From Prochilodus magdalenae (taxonomy: Eukaryota; Chordata; Actinopteri; Characiformes; Prochilodontidae): a stretch of DNA of 64,000 nt. The translations under genes were made by a program, and so were the position numbers. Positions 46,362-58,200 of the stretch are shown here, in pieces; position 1 is the first letter of the stretch, and each line of letters starts with the position of its first letter. A model generated the notes under the pieces. That model did not search any database. It had not been told where the DNA came from and was given only the letters and a program-made list of their open reading frames with translations. The DNA is taken from NCBI GenBank assembly GCA_024036415.1, contig JAMWET010003419.1:882501-946500 (forward strand). Direction: 5' to 3'.

Positions 46362-48529
46362 TCACATTAATTTGCAGGGATCAGCTCTTTTCCAAAAGAC
46401 ATCCTGCTGCAGGAGCTTAGCCACGTAACTAGCTAGACTAGCTCTCTTTTGGCACGGCAAAGTATTCCTCAGTGTCTCTCTCAGTTTGGGGAAATCCATA
46501 GTCTCTGGGTCGAGCGTTGACACCAAAAACACATCCTGCTTAAGACCTAACTTCCTCAAAGTCTCATTAGTCCATCTCCTCACCTCTTCAATGGACTTCT
46601 CCTCAAGCAAGTCAGCCTTGGAGATCACCAGGTAGCAGGATTTCCCCTGGGATGAAAGGTGTTCTAACAGCCGGATATAGCCTAGACCAAGCCTCATGGG
46701 AGATACCAGGACGTAGACATCACAGGCAGGGAGATTAGAAGGTAACAGAGATGCCTCCTGCAAACCAGAGTCATCAGATTGGTTCTTCAAGTCTCCCACT
46801 CTTCCCAGTCCTGGGAGGTCCCAGAGAAGGGTATTGTGGCATTCCCTGTAAGGATAAGCCGCAGGTTCTTGGGTGGTCTCAGTGACGCCAACAGAGGCAG
46901 CTCCTTTTTCACCATTCTGCAGGCCCAGGAGGGAGTTCAACAGGCTAGAGCTGCCACATCCTGTCTCCCCAAGCAGACCAACATCCAGCCGGAAGTGTTC
47001 CAGAGCGGTGAGGATGGAGAGCAGCTTGGTTGGTTGATCAGTAAGATCTCTGGGATAAAAGACCACAGAGATTTGGTCCAGGTCATCCTGACGTAGCTTT
47101 CTGCTTTTCAAAGCACTGCATACCAGGGGTCTGTGGAGTACATGGCTTGCAAGTTAGAACGGTTGGAGGCGAACATTCAAGGACATCCATCACAGATCTG
47201 CTTCTGTTGTTCAATTTTCCACCTAGCCCAGAGGAAGCCGATCAGCCATATGTCAATAGCCACTCCCCAAAACTTCTCTCAGTCCACTCAAACCACATCC
47301 AGGCCTTCAATAAGGTCACACTAACTTGACAAAGATAACCCCTGGAATTTGGTGGGAGTCCTATGTTGGTTGACTACTCCAGCAGTGGCTGGCTGCTACG
47401 TCTTTTGCCACTAGGGTTGCCACCCGTCCCGTAAAATATGTAATTATCCTTTATCTGGCAATTAAATGTTGAGTTCTGTATTTCAGTAAATGTCCAAAAC
47501 ACACATCTGTCCCACACACATGAACGTTGCTGGCTATAGGCAGCCATTTTAAACAAACAGATTTACTTACGTGGTGCTGCTACTTGGTACTTTAGGAACT
47601 CTAAGCTCTCTCGTGATGTCCACCAGAAACTGACTGAAAGCCTTTTTCCTCAGTTCAGGTAAAGCTGTCATCAGAACTTCTGGAATCTCCTCATGGCGTA
47701 ATAGCTTAGGCTGAGGAAGGCCGGAGGAAGCCTCTCTTTCTTTTGCATTCTCTCCGGATTCAAGTGCCAGTTTATGTTTCTTCTGCAGCTCCAGATTGCG
47801 AGCTCTCATTCGCTCCCATGCACAGGTCATACAGGGTCCTGTAAGCTTCTCAGACACGAGGTCCAGTTCCTGCTGTGCTTTCACCAGGTACAAGGGCTTG
47901 TCTTTTTCACGTTGCTCCATTGTGATTCTCACATGGTCCTCCTGGTGCAGGTCTGAGGTTAGGACAACCAATACATCGTAGTTGTTTTGAATGGAAGACG
48001 AACCACCTTCTACAGTCCGAATCCGGATGTTGGGGATATAAGGGTGCAAGAGAATGGGAGCACAGTCAGAACCTTCATCCTCAGAGTCACTTGCATATGC
48101 TGTAACTGTCACGTGTGTTTTACGTTCCCTTGGGACCTTAGCAGGTATGCTAGCGCTTGACCTATCATCTTCCTCCTCCTCCTCCTCCTCCTCCTTCTCA
48201 GCAGCTATGCCTACTCTTAATTGAACATGGTTCTCTTCTTCTTCATCCCCCTCCCTCTCAACATCGTCCTCATCATCAACATCTTCCTCCTCCTCATCAC
48301 TTGTATCCTCTTCTTCCTCCTCTGATGACAGTCCATCTTCTCCACAGAGAGCAATGGCTAGTTTTGTGTTAGCCTCATTGGTTCCTCCAGTGACAACTAC
48401 GTCTAAGGGGAAGTGGTCGTAAAGTTCCAGCGCTGTCACAAGCCTGTGCTCGAATCCACTCGACTGCAAAGAAAATCTCCATGGTAACAACAGAGACTTC
48501 ACCTGTTCTTCTGGAAGTTTCCCTTCCAT
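46362..48529 (-). CDS. IRGQ: IRGQ-like immunity-related quasi-GTPase, complete, 2 exons
   Basis: IRGQ is a member of the immunity-related GTPase family with degenerate nucleotide-binding motifs; the human protein acts in autophagy. Coding exons 47571-48529 and 46362-47130, joined in phase (AC+A, Thr320); 1728 nt, 575 aa. The N-terminal half has only a ruined P-loop (VVTGGTNEANTK, about 45-56) followed by a long acidic Glu/Asp run (about 69-120). The C-terminal half is close to a real IRG G domain: GETGCGSSSLLNSLLGL at about 374-390 (G1, Lys replaced by Ser), VGVTETTQEPAAYP at about 400-413 (G2), LLWDLPGLG at about 421-429 (G3 intact) and VISKADLL at about 488-495 (G4 as SKAD). The two-half layout matches human IRGQ (623 aa). 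The start at 48529 (MEGKLPEEQ) is preferred to the in-frame ATG at 48550 (MCFFSRS). Another teleost IRGQ paralogue is possible. Confidence 0.86.
47211..47550 (+). repeat. Repeat R1, copy 2, filling the IRGQ intron
   Basis: Covers about 340 of the 440 bases of IRGQ intron 1 (47131-47570). Same orientation as copy 1. Together the two copies bracket exon 2 as direct repeats about 1.4 kb apart. Confidence 0.9.
48165..48330. repeat. IRGQ: Trinucleotide-rich tract coding the IRGQ acidic run
   Basis: cctcctcctcctcctcctcc near 48171-48192 and tcttcctcctcc near 48310-48322 encode poly-Glu on the minus strand. Codons are mainly GAG with GAA and GAT, so length polymorphism by slippage is likely. Confidence 0.8.
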
Positions 48530-48549
48530 GCTTCGACTGAAGAAACACA

Positions 48550-48900
48550 ACCAGCGAGTCTGGCAGCTGAACTAAAACGTCTGCACCTCGGTGTACCTGA
48601 ATTAAAATGGCAGCACGGATCCATATGCTGCACTAAGTCAATACTTCGTTTGGCAGGGACTCGAGGCGAAATACAAACAGTGTTCCCAGGGCGTCAAAGT
48701 TTACTTGGTGTGAGTAAAGATCCTCAGCAAACACGACGACCTGAATTAGGACAAGGAACAGGTCAGTGATGCTGAGTCCAAACAAATGTATTCTTGCCCT
48801 TTTTGATGGCTCTGTGGGAAAACTAAACTACAACCGCTTGCAGCTGGAAGGTACTCATGCTCAGAAGTGGAATTAGAGGCAGTGATCCTTGTTGAACTCT
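48550..48900. other. IRGQ upstream / promoter side
   Basis: No recognised feature. Moderately CpG-containing (cgactc, aaacacgacgacc). Probably holds the IRGQ 5' UTR and promoter. Confidence 0.35.
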
Positions 48901-48904
48901 TCTA

Positions 48905-49335
48905 GGTATCACTTTAGAATAAGGCTACCTTTATAAAGGATTTATTAATGGTTTAATATATATCTTATTATTGGTTACACGTGTCATAAACACTTTTTAG
49001 AGTATTAATAAGCAGTTATAACACTTTAATAAAGGGGTTAGCTTGTGGATATGGTGTACAGGAATATGTACTGAAGCTGACAGGGTTTATGTAGACTGAT
49101 GGGACAGATAAAGTAGAATTGATAAACATCAAAACCAGAACGTTAACAGTATAAACATATGTGTGGTCACTGTTAGGCTAACAACAGGTCACTGTTGCCC
49201 CTCTTATTTATGTGTTGTAACTGTTTATTAATGATATTAAGGTGTTTATGACCTAATTAATAACTATTAGTGAACTCTTTTTAAACTACTCATAAACTCT
49301 TTATAAAGGTAGCCTTATTTTAAAGTGGTACCGAA
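48905..49335. mobile_element. MITE with long TIRs, family M6
   Basis: Left end aggtatcactttagaataag and right end (reverse complement) cggtaccactttaaaataag both continue gctacctttataaag and gtttat-type sequence, giving TIRs of about 45 bases. About 430 bp, no coding capacity. Confidence 0.82.
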
Positions 49336-49404
49336 AAAAATATTTAACAGAAAATCTCACAGAAGCCAAGACATTTATATATACCATTACACTGACGTGT
49401 ATAC

Positions 49405-50170
49405 AATCATCATCAAAACAATAGCTGCACCCGGAAGGAAGTGTGGGATTGCAGTGCTATTGGGAAGGAAGATAAAGGTTACCAGGAACAATACATGATG
49501 ATACGTTTAGACTGATATGGGTAATATTTATTGAGCTACACATACAGAAGTAGCGTCTCTCAGTATGGTGCCGAGCCGCCATGTTTACAAATGCAGCATT
49601 CCAGACGTCTCAGCATGGAGTTGTAGAGGTTCCTAATGGTGTCCTGTGATAATCCATCCCATCCAGCTTGAATATTCTCACACAGTTCCTGCAGATGTTG
49701 TGGTAGGGTTATATTTGGAGTGACACCAGGCCTTCTGCACGTGTGATATGTGAAAACAAACTGTTAATTTTGTTGCTGACCGCAGTGACACACAGAATCG
49801 CTGGTCGTTTCCACCAAGATAAAAGCAGGACTCGTCACTGAAGATGACCTGCCGCCATTCTGAGTCACTCCATTAAAGTCTGGCACGACACCACTGCAGG
49901 TTTTAAGTGTGGTTGTCATAACAGTGTGTGTGCATGTAGTCCTGTGTTGTGCAGCCGTCTGCCAATGATGCTGGCACTAACAGGATGACCCATAGAGGGC
50001 ATCACTGCTCGCTGAATGTCTGCAGTTGTGGCTGTTGAGTCAGGCAGGTACAGCGATAAGGCCCGTCCTTGCCTACATCACATGTGCAGCCGAGCGTGAA
50101 ACTTGAACCTATCTACCAAGTTACAATCCTGTCAACTGATTCCTTCTGAGTGCAATATTGATGTGTATAT
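49405..50170 (-). mobile_element. Tc1-like transposon remnant, family M4 copy 3
   Basis: Most complete of the three M4 copies: ggtgctattgggaag-type start region, gtagaggttcctaatggtgt, gataatccatcccatccagc, and a middle part (accaagataaaagcaggac) that reads as the broken DESRF-type catalytic block on the minus strand. Stops throughout. Confidence 0.75.
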
Positions 50171-51270
50171 AGGGTGATGTGAATTTTCTGACCATTTGCA
50201 GCCCTTTGTGGACTTCATGGGTAGGATATTCCAACAGGATATGTGCCTTTGTGTCCAAGTTGTCCAGAATTGGTCCAGAGAAGTATTCTGAAGAGTTCCA
50301 ATGAATGGTGTGGCCTGCACGTGTGCCGGATGTGAGTCCAGTCGAGACGTCCCACTCTTACAAATGACTAATTTCACATTGGCTAGGTTGGTATGTCACA
50401 AGACAGTAGCTTGATATGTATGCACACAGAAAGCCTACAAAAGCACACACAAACCTGTTTCGGATTGTGGGAGGCATGAGCGTTTAGTGCAAACACAAAC
50501 AATGTAATGACAGTTTCTAGGACACATGACTGAAGACACAGACGAAAACATCCCACAGATGTCAGCAGTGGTGTTGATGTTAAGGAGCATGAGTGGATGA
50601 GGGTGATGAGGGTGATGAAGGGAGACAGGGAAGAATATTTAGCAATTTCCAGGAATTTGTTCCTTAGAAAGAGCAAGACAGCATAGTCCACAAAAAATAA
50701 CCCCCAACAATGAAAAAAGTCACCTGGACATGAGTTTTACCTGGTGCATACAGCAAAACTGCTACCACACTTGGAGAGGTCCACATATGACAGGTAACAG
50801 ACAGTAGTACCTAAAGGGTACTCCACCAAGTGGAGTTCTAGTCAGTATGTGATGCACGCTGTCCGATGTCTTACACATTGTATTATAATTAAGTTTTGAC
50901 TTAAAATGTATTTTAATCCATTTATTTTAATCTATTCATGGTGGAGGAGTGTATGCAGGGAGCTGTAGGGTGAAATAGTCCCCAGATATCTTTGTAAGAT
51001 TTTCCATTAAGTTTCTCTATAGTTTTTTACACCAAACCACTCTGACTGATCAAACACCGAAATATCCAGGATTGGTGGAATTCCCTTTACGTGAAAGTCT
51101 GTGACCTGTTTAAAGTCCAACTACCTTACTGTGAGTCAAAACAGCCAATAAGTACAAGGTATTCATTTTTCCAGCATATAGAACACAAAAACCATAAAAC
51201 GTATATCTGAAAGGGATTCGTGTGGAATTTCACTGTAGGCCTCAACAACTGACACAATTCCAAATGTTTT
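50171..51270. other. Spacer with possible old transposon debris
   Basis: No exon found. 50171-50380 may be further transposase remnant (minus frame with LDQFWTTWTQRH), but the match is weak. A short gatgagggt repeat lies near 50596-50622. Confidence 0.35.
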
Positions 51271-52013
51271 AATATTTAGCGTCTCCATACTTTGCCTTTA
51301 CTACAGCTTCCGTTTTTCGGGAGACTTGTCTTTAGTTTTTTATAGAAATCTACAGGGCTATTTTACCATACCTCCCAAGTTCAGTCTTAGAAGCTGGTTT
51401 CACTTTCTGCTTCACATGAGTAACCATTGTTCAAGTAATTACAAATTTAGATTCATTAGTCCATAAAACCTTTTTTGGTTTTCCCACATTCCCTTCCAAC
51501 AGGACAATGACCCAAGGCATACTGCTAAAGCAACACTCAAGTGGTTCAAGGGGAAAGGTGTAAATGTATAGAAATGGCCTAGTCAAAACCCAGACCTTAA
51601 TCCAATTGAGAATCTGTGGACAAACTTGAAGATTGCTGTTCTCCAGCGAAACCATCTAATTTGAATGAGCTGGAGCAGGTTTGCCTTGAGGAATGGGCAA
51701 AAATCCCAGTAGCAAGATGTGGCAAGCTCATAGAGACTTATCCAAAGCGACTTGCAGCTGTAAATGCCACAAAATGTGGCTCTACAAAGTACTTACTTTA
51801 GAGGGGTGAATAGTTATGCACACTGAGGTTTTCTCAAATTTTGTCATATTTGTTGGTTTCTTCACAATAAAAAAATCAAATGTTCAAAGTAGTAGGCATG
51901 TTCTGTAAATTAAATGATACAAACCCTCAAATAATCCATTTTAATTTCAGGTTGTCAGGTAGCAAAACATGAAAAATGCCAAGGGGGGTGAATACTTTGG
52001 CAAGGCACTGTAG
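51271..52013 (+). mobile_element. Tc1/mariner remnant, rearranged
   Basis: The plus strand from about 51500 reads a DDE transposase end in several frames: QQDNDP(R)[24 protein letters not shown], then NELEQVCLEEWAKIPVARCG and TYPKRLAAV. The segment just left (51431-51500) encodes the preceding block KKVLWTNESKF on the opposite strand, so an internal inversion or a second copy is present. The right end (caaggcactgtag at 52000-52012) is a Tc1-type terminus followed by TA-like sequence. Confidence 0.8.
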
Positions 52014-52528
52014 AACCTTACAGTATGTGGCCTTCACAGGTTCCTAATACTCACCAGTGAGTGGCGCCATCTGACTTTTACTCACCATTTACTGAAAGAC
52101 AACCTCATCCTGTTAATCACAGCAGACTGAGCACTCCAGTTCTCTGCTCTGCCACTGTGTCTATTAATTAATACAACAAATCTGCCAAATCTGATCAAAT
52201 CACGTGTCACTCCATTATTTCAGATTTATGATCATTCTGAAATTTTCAGAACCAGCAGGATTTTCCATATAGTTTTAACTAACAATGCCGTCACTGCACT
52301 GAGAATGCATCATTTGGCGTGGATATAAATATTATCGCTGTCTGAACACAATATAACATTCTCCAAACTGGTACATTTGGAGGACAAGGTTGTGCCTTAC
52401 AGATGCACTTTGTAGTTCTGCAATTACAGACTGTAGCCCATCTGTTTCTCTGCATACTTAGCCAGTATCCAGCCCCCCAACCCCCATTCTCTAGTTCTTC
52501 ATCAGTGGTCACAGGATGCTGTCCCACA

Positions 52529-52530
<2 letters not shown>
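52014..52530. other. Spacer, no gene; short fragment of family M5
   Basis: tagttcttcatcagtggtca and tgtcccacaggat near 52490-52530 match part of family M5. It is cut by the AT microsatellite. The rest is not recognised. Confidence 0.4.

Positions 52531-52606
<76 letters not shown>
52531..52606. repeat. (AT)n microsatellite, 76 bp uninterrupted
   Basis: Pure at repeat, 38 units. Its period gives fake Tyr-Ile reading frames on both strands. Confidence 0.97.
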
Positions 52607-52609
<3 letters not shown>

Positions 52610-52699
52610 CTTTTTGTCTTTGCACTACACTGTTTATAAACAATACACATGTATGCTTGTAACTGCACTGGAGAGGGAGCCTGGCTATGTTTTGTTATA

Positions 52700-53395
52700 C
52701 AGTGGGGTGTGAAAGTTTGGGCAGCGTTGTTAATTTTCCTGATTTACCTTCATAAAGCATTGATTGTTTGGATAAAAAAATTAAGTTAAATATATCATAT
52801 AGGGGACAAACACAGTAATATTTGAGAAGTGAAATGAAGTTTATATGATTTACAGAATTATATGAATTACTCTTCCATTTTCTCACAATGTTTCTCACAG
52901 TGGAGACTGAAAGCTGAAATCTCTGAGAGAGCTTTCTGTATCCTTCCCCTAAACCATGACGGTGAACGATCTTTGTTTTCAGGTCATTTGAAAGTTGTTT
53001 TGAGACTGCGACTCTTCAGAGAAGATGCAAACAGGAGAAAAACTTACAATTGCCCCCCCTAAATACCCTTCCTCATAATTGGAGTCACCTGTGTATGGAG
53101 GTCAAGGGTCACTGGACTTACCAAACCAAATTTGAGTTCCAATAATTAGTTCTAAAGGTTTTGAAATCAATAAAATGACAACAGTGCCCAAATTTATGCA
53201 CCTGCCTACTTTTGTTTAACCAATTATTGCACACTTTCTATAAATCATATAAACTTCATTTCACTTCTCAAATATCACTGTGTTTGTCCCCTATATGATG
53301 TATTTAACGCAATTTTTTTTTATCCAAACAATCAATGCTTTATAAAGGTAAATCAGGAAAATCAACAACACTGCCCAAACTTTCGCACCCCACTG
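52700..53395. mobile_element. Tc1-type non-autonomous element with ~160-bp TIRs
   Basis: Starts cagtggggtgtgaaagtttg and ends as its reverse complement, flanked by TA (52698-52699 and 53396-53397). The two arms (52700-52858 and 53240-53395) are about 95% identical by eye. The inside holds no intact transposase. Long-TIR Tc1 derivatives of this kind are common in fish. Confidence 0.9.
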
Positions 53396-53397
53396 TA

Positions 53398-54509
53398 CAT
53401 TATACCTGTATTGGTATAATTATAATAAAGTAGAGTAGAATGGAATGGAATTGAATATATATAAATTAAAGGTGTTACAAGACCTGCGCCCTGGAAGGTA
53501 AATATTGGACGTCCTTTAGGAGAGCTTTGGAAATAGCTAACACAACTACACTTACATTGTAATGTTTGTTTGAACTACTACACTTATTTATATTTATATA
53601 TAGGCCATATAAACAAACACATTCTCTACTTTATAAGTAATTACTGAACAACAGAGTTTAGCACTATGGCATGATTGAAAGCTTTTAACCAGCGATGACT
53701 GAAAGAATGTCGTTAGGGCTGTCCATGTTATTGTCTCCTAATCCCAGTAATGAAACCTTTAATGCTATGAAAGCACCTGTTCAGTAGTCATCACAGGTGG
53801 GGCAGGTTCACTCATGCCGGGGTGTGTTCTTGTTTAACGGTCTTATGCCAGGACAACCTGCTGCATACCACTATTTTAGACCCACCTTCATTTTATTTCA
53901 GTGAATACTCTTTGATGCAATAACAGAATAACCGCTTATTGTTCCTGAAGGAACCTGTCAAAGCCAAGAAACATTTGAACCTTAGTTTTTAAGGGTGTAG
54001 TCAATGGCCTAGTGTTCCTTACCATAGATTACTAGCATGTATGTGAAATTAACTAATGTAGATTAATTCATGTAGATCTGACTGAATACAACATTACATT
54101 ACTTAATCCATCGTAACACCATAAACTCCCAGTTATTAATCTTATTGGCCAGTATCTGCCATAGAACTACTTCCGACTAACACTTCTTATTAACGTTCCT
54201 CAGATCTTAAAAATAATGGTGCTGAAAGGGCTTTTCCCTTTGTTTACCCGTGGACAGAACTTTAAGGTTTGAGGCTTTATTATTTTTTAGTGATCTGTGA
54301 CTTCAAAATGATAGATTAGTAATTCTCATATAACACAAAGATGAATACAGATAAAAAAAAGTTACCTAAAACACCTAAAAGAATGATACAGAATGATTGC
54401 AGAATGTATCTGTTACTGCACAATTTGTGTTTGTCATTCTCTAACTAAGACCTACAGAGTGGTATGTGCACCTGATTAACGAAAAGGGTAGAAAGTAAGA
54501 GAGTGGTGG

Positions 54510-54518
<9 letters not shown>
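53398..54518. other. Spacer, nothing recognised
   Basis: AT-rich intergenic sequence with short aacc/ggtt motifs near 53940-54010. No exon. Confidence 0.4.

Positions 54519-54550
<32 letters not shown>
54519..54550 (+). repeat. (GT)n microsatellite
   Basis: About sixteen gt units preceded by tatatat. Confidence 0.93.
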
Positions 54551-54554
<4 letters not shown>

Positions 54555-54746
54555 TTCTATGAATAATCTGTGACTAAAAAAGATTCTCTCGAATGATACC
54601 TTTGTACCTGTTACTGCACAGTTGTGTTGGTCATTCTGTAGTTGACAAAAGTTAATGATCATCTGAAAAAAGCTAATGAGATGTATTTAATTGAATTTAA
54701 ATATATTGAATTAAATACATTACTTAATTCGATATTCAATATTTCT

Positions 54747-54747
<1 letters not shown>

Positions 54748-54800
<53 letters not shown>
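54748..54800 (+). repeat. (TA)n/(CA)n compound microsatellite
   Basis: About 38 bases of ta units with one tg interruption, then cacacacacac. Confidence 0.9.
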
Positions 54801-54804
<4 letters not shown>

Positions 54805-55230
54805 CATGAAGGTGTCTTAATAGAAGTTAATTCCCATAGAAACTTTCCATTGTATGGTTTTTAAATATGTATATATACTGTATATATATGTAAAGGGGAA
54901 TAATTGTTATAATTATGCGAAGGCTTATACCTAGAACCATACACTCTAACCACAAACCATCTAGTAACCCTTAGTGTGACATGAAGAAAGAAACAAATAG
55001 ATCCAAAAACATTAATTCCTGCTCTGCTGGTGATAGGGGCAGAACTGGTTTGCTCACTTTCTTTCCCCTCATGTTTCACATTGAACAACTGATGGTGTAA
55101 ACAAGCCTCTCCCCTTCACAAGAGCCTCAGCCTCTCATTTTCCGTACTGCTGAGTATCGGCCGTAGTCATCATTTAGTCTTTGTTCAGGACTGGTGCCTC
55201 CAAGAGAACAGATACGGAGACGCCGGCGCA

Positions 55231-58200
55231 ATGGGGAGTGGAGGAGGCATTACCTGGCTGATGATCATTCTCATCATATGCAATGCGTTTGCTGCTGTAA
55301 GTTATGGGTGTTTTGTAATTAGTAATTAAGGCATATCAAGAACATTACTTTGCAACTGAGAGAGTTGTTTTTCGTTCTTCTCCTAATCTCAGGTGAATGC
55401 CAGATTGATTCTATCTCTTCTCTTGAGAAGCAGTTCTTGTCCTCTGTGAAAAATTCTAAATTCTAGTATATGCAATATACTAATTCTCTGCTATGCTCTA
55501 TAAATGGTTCTTTGGGGCCACATGGTAGAATTGGTCTTTGACCATCTATTGATCCTGAAAGCTTCTTTATGAAACCTCTATTTGGCACCCTAGTTTAAAA
55601 AGAAGTTGTCTTGGGTGAAATATAATCTTAACACCATGTTATTGTCTTACCCCAGGCAGCAGGACTGGCGTTATTTGCATTGGCCATATGGGTGGCAGTA
55701 GATGGATATAGGCTGTACCCAATATCTGCTGTGTCAGGGAAGGATGACATCTTTGCTGCAGCCTGGATCGCTATATTCACCGGCTTTGCCTACTTCTGCA
55801 CCTCCATCTTTGGAATCTATGCAGCTCGGAAAAAGAGACGTTCACTGATGTTGGCGGTAGGTGATTCCTGTGGGATATGAGTGAAAGTTTTGAGATGATC
55901 ATTCAACACATTTTAAAATCGTAAATTTCAACACAGTTCAGTTTAAATGAGGTTCTTTTCCATTTTCAACACAATGCAATTTGTTTATGTTGATATGACT
56001 GAGACCATTTACAAAGTAGAAGCATATAAACAATAAACCAATACATCTATCTTTTTTATCTTTAAAAATATTGGCTTAAAACAAACATATATTTTACTTA
56101 ATGATATTATAATTGGGTTATAACATTCCAAAGTAGTTCAGCACCAAAATCAGTGCCAACTTGCAATTTAACAACCCTAACGGTTACATAACCAGAGCAC
56201 ATAACCAGTGCACCAACAATATATCTGACCCCTTGTCCCAGCATTGACCAGACTACCAATATCTGACCCCTTGTCCCAGCATTGACCAGACTACCAATAT
56301 CTGACCCCTTGTCCCAGCATTGACCAGACTACCAATATCTGACCCACTGTCCCAGCATTGACCAGGCTACCAATATCTGACCCACTGTCCCAGCATTGAC
56401 CAGGCTACCAATATCTGACCCATTGTCCCAGCATTGACCAGACTACCATTATCTGACCCCTTGTCCCAGCATTGACCAGAGCACCAATATCTGACCCCTT
56501 GTCCCAGCATTGACCAGACTACCAATATCTGACCCATTGTCCCAGCATTGACCAGACTACCAATATCTGACCCATTGTCCCAGCATTGACCAGACTACTA
56601 ATATCTGACCCATTGTCCCAGCATTGACCAGACTACCAATATCTGACCCATTGTCCCAGCATTGCAAAACTCTGACCCTATTTGTCTTCTTCTTGCAGTA
56701 TCTGATCATAATGTTCATCATCTTCATTTTCGAGTGTGCCTCCTGCATCACAGCAGCCACCAACAGAGACTATGTAAGTGAACACTGGGTGACCTAACCA
56801 TACTTGAAACATGAATACAAATAAACAATCAAAAATACAGTAATTTGTCAATAATTTAATGGATCGCTATCAGAATACTGTATACTTAAATGCCTCGACA
56901 GCTTTACTAGGTGTAATGGGACAGTTAGAGGTCAGTTAGAGCTGTGGAAATGACACTCTATTTGACCCTTGAAGCTTTTTAGCCATGTTAGCATTTTCTA
57001 TATTTACTTGTTGTTGTTATCATGCTAGTTCCCATAACCAAAGAAGTATATGGGCATGTTTCAAGTGTATCGCTTCATTCCTGAATGTGTTACAATAACA
57101 AGGTTTTGGCCGTCCACTTTTAAATGTATTTGATATTTACAATTTGAATATATTTATTTTCTGTAAAGAGTGATCCCCACACATTTGATCATTTTTACAC
57201 ATTTATTCAATTAGAATTAGAGTTCCTACTTCAAGGAATGCTAGTAGCGTACATATTTGGCCTTACATTTTTTGCCATTGTGTTCTGTTGTACCTGGCTG
57301 TTGTTTATATCATGTAATCAACTAGCTTTCATTCACATTCATAAATATTAGCAGTGTTAGCACTATGTAAGCGATCCCTCTGAGCTTTCTGTTGTACTCA
57401 GGGTGGTTGTTAATATTCAGCTAGCTCAAGTCCCTTAAAGCTTCCATTGAATGGGGTAAATAATATCAGGTGATTCAAAGAATGCAAAATACACTGAGAG
57501 CGTTCCACACCCAAACGCTAACACTGATAATTTAGCTCACTTTTAGCAGTTAGCACTGTAACTGTCTTTCGCTAACTCCTGTTATACTCCATATTAATAC
57601 ACCATATTATCTCTTTATGTAAATTATTTAAAAAGCAAGGTTACAAAGCAAAACGTACCTCACCAAAATGTTATTTAACTTTTAGCTAAGCTTTTAGATG
57701 TCCATTTAACCTCTGTGTCTGATGCTGATTCTACGCTGCCCTAGTTCAGCTTTTAGTCAGTTTTAGCCATATTAGCATTTTATGTAAACTGTTCATTCAG
57801 CCTCTCCTCTCTCTGTCGTAGCTTGTTGTTCTGATATCATGCTAACTGATCCTCATTAACTTTTGTTCACTTTATCCATCTTAGCATTTTTACGCTAATT
57901 ATTTCTTTTTTTTTTTCATTTTTAGCCTCAATTGCACTTTAAATGAATTGTCCCTTGCTGCACAAGCTTCTTCAAGGTCTATTTCACAAAACTGAAAACA
58001 TGTGGAACCATGATGTCTGCCAAAAAGGGTTCTGCTATTGTTTCAATGTGAAGCATGTAACAATATAAGAACATTTTGGTGATTTATTGAAGCATTTTCA
58101 AAACATTTCTGTATAGAATCATATAAAACACATTCAGTCTGAAGAACCCCTTCATTATGCAAGGAACCATTTAAACAGAAAGGTTCTATATAGAACTCAT

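Noticed and set aside
46779..47324. Plus-strand frames over IRGQ exon 2
   Set aside because: Antisense shadows of the IRGQ coding sequence.
52403..52668. Reading frames with long Tyr-Ile runs
   Set aside because: Translation of an (AT)n microsatellite.
56213..56664. CRISPR-like array (38-bp period)
   Set aside because: There are no unique spacers; the whole 38-bp unit repeats. Vertebrate intron context. It is a minisatellite.
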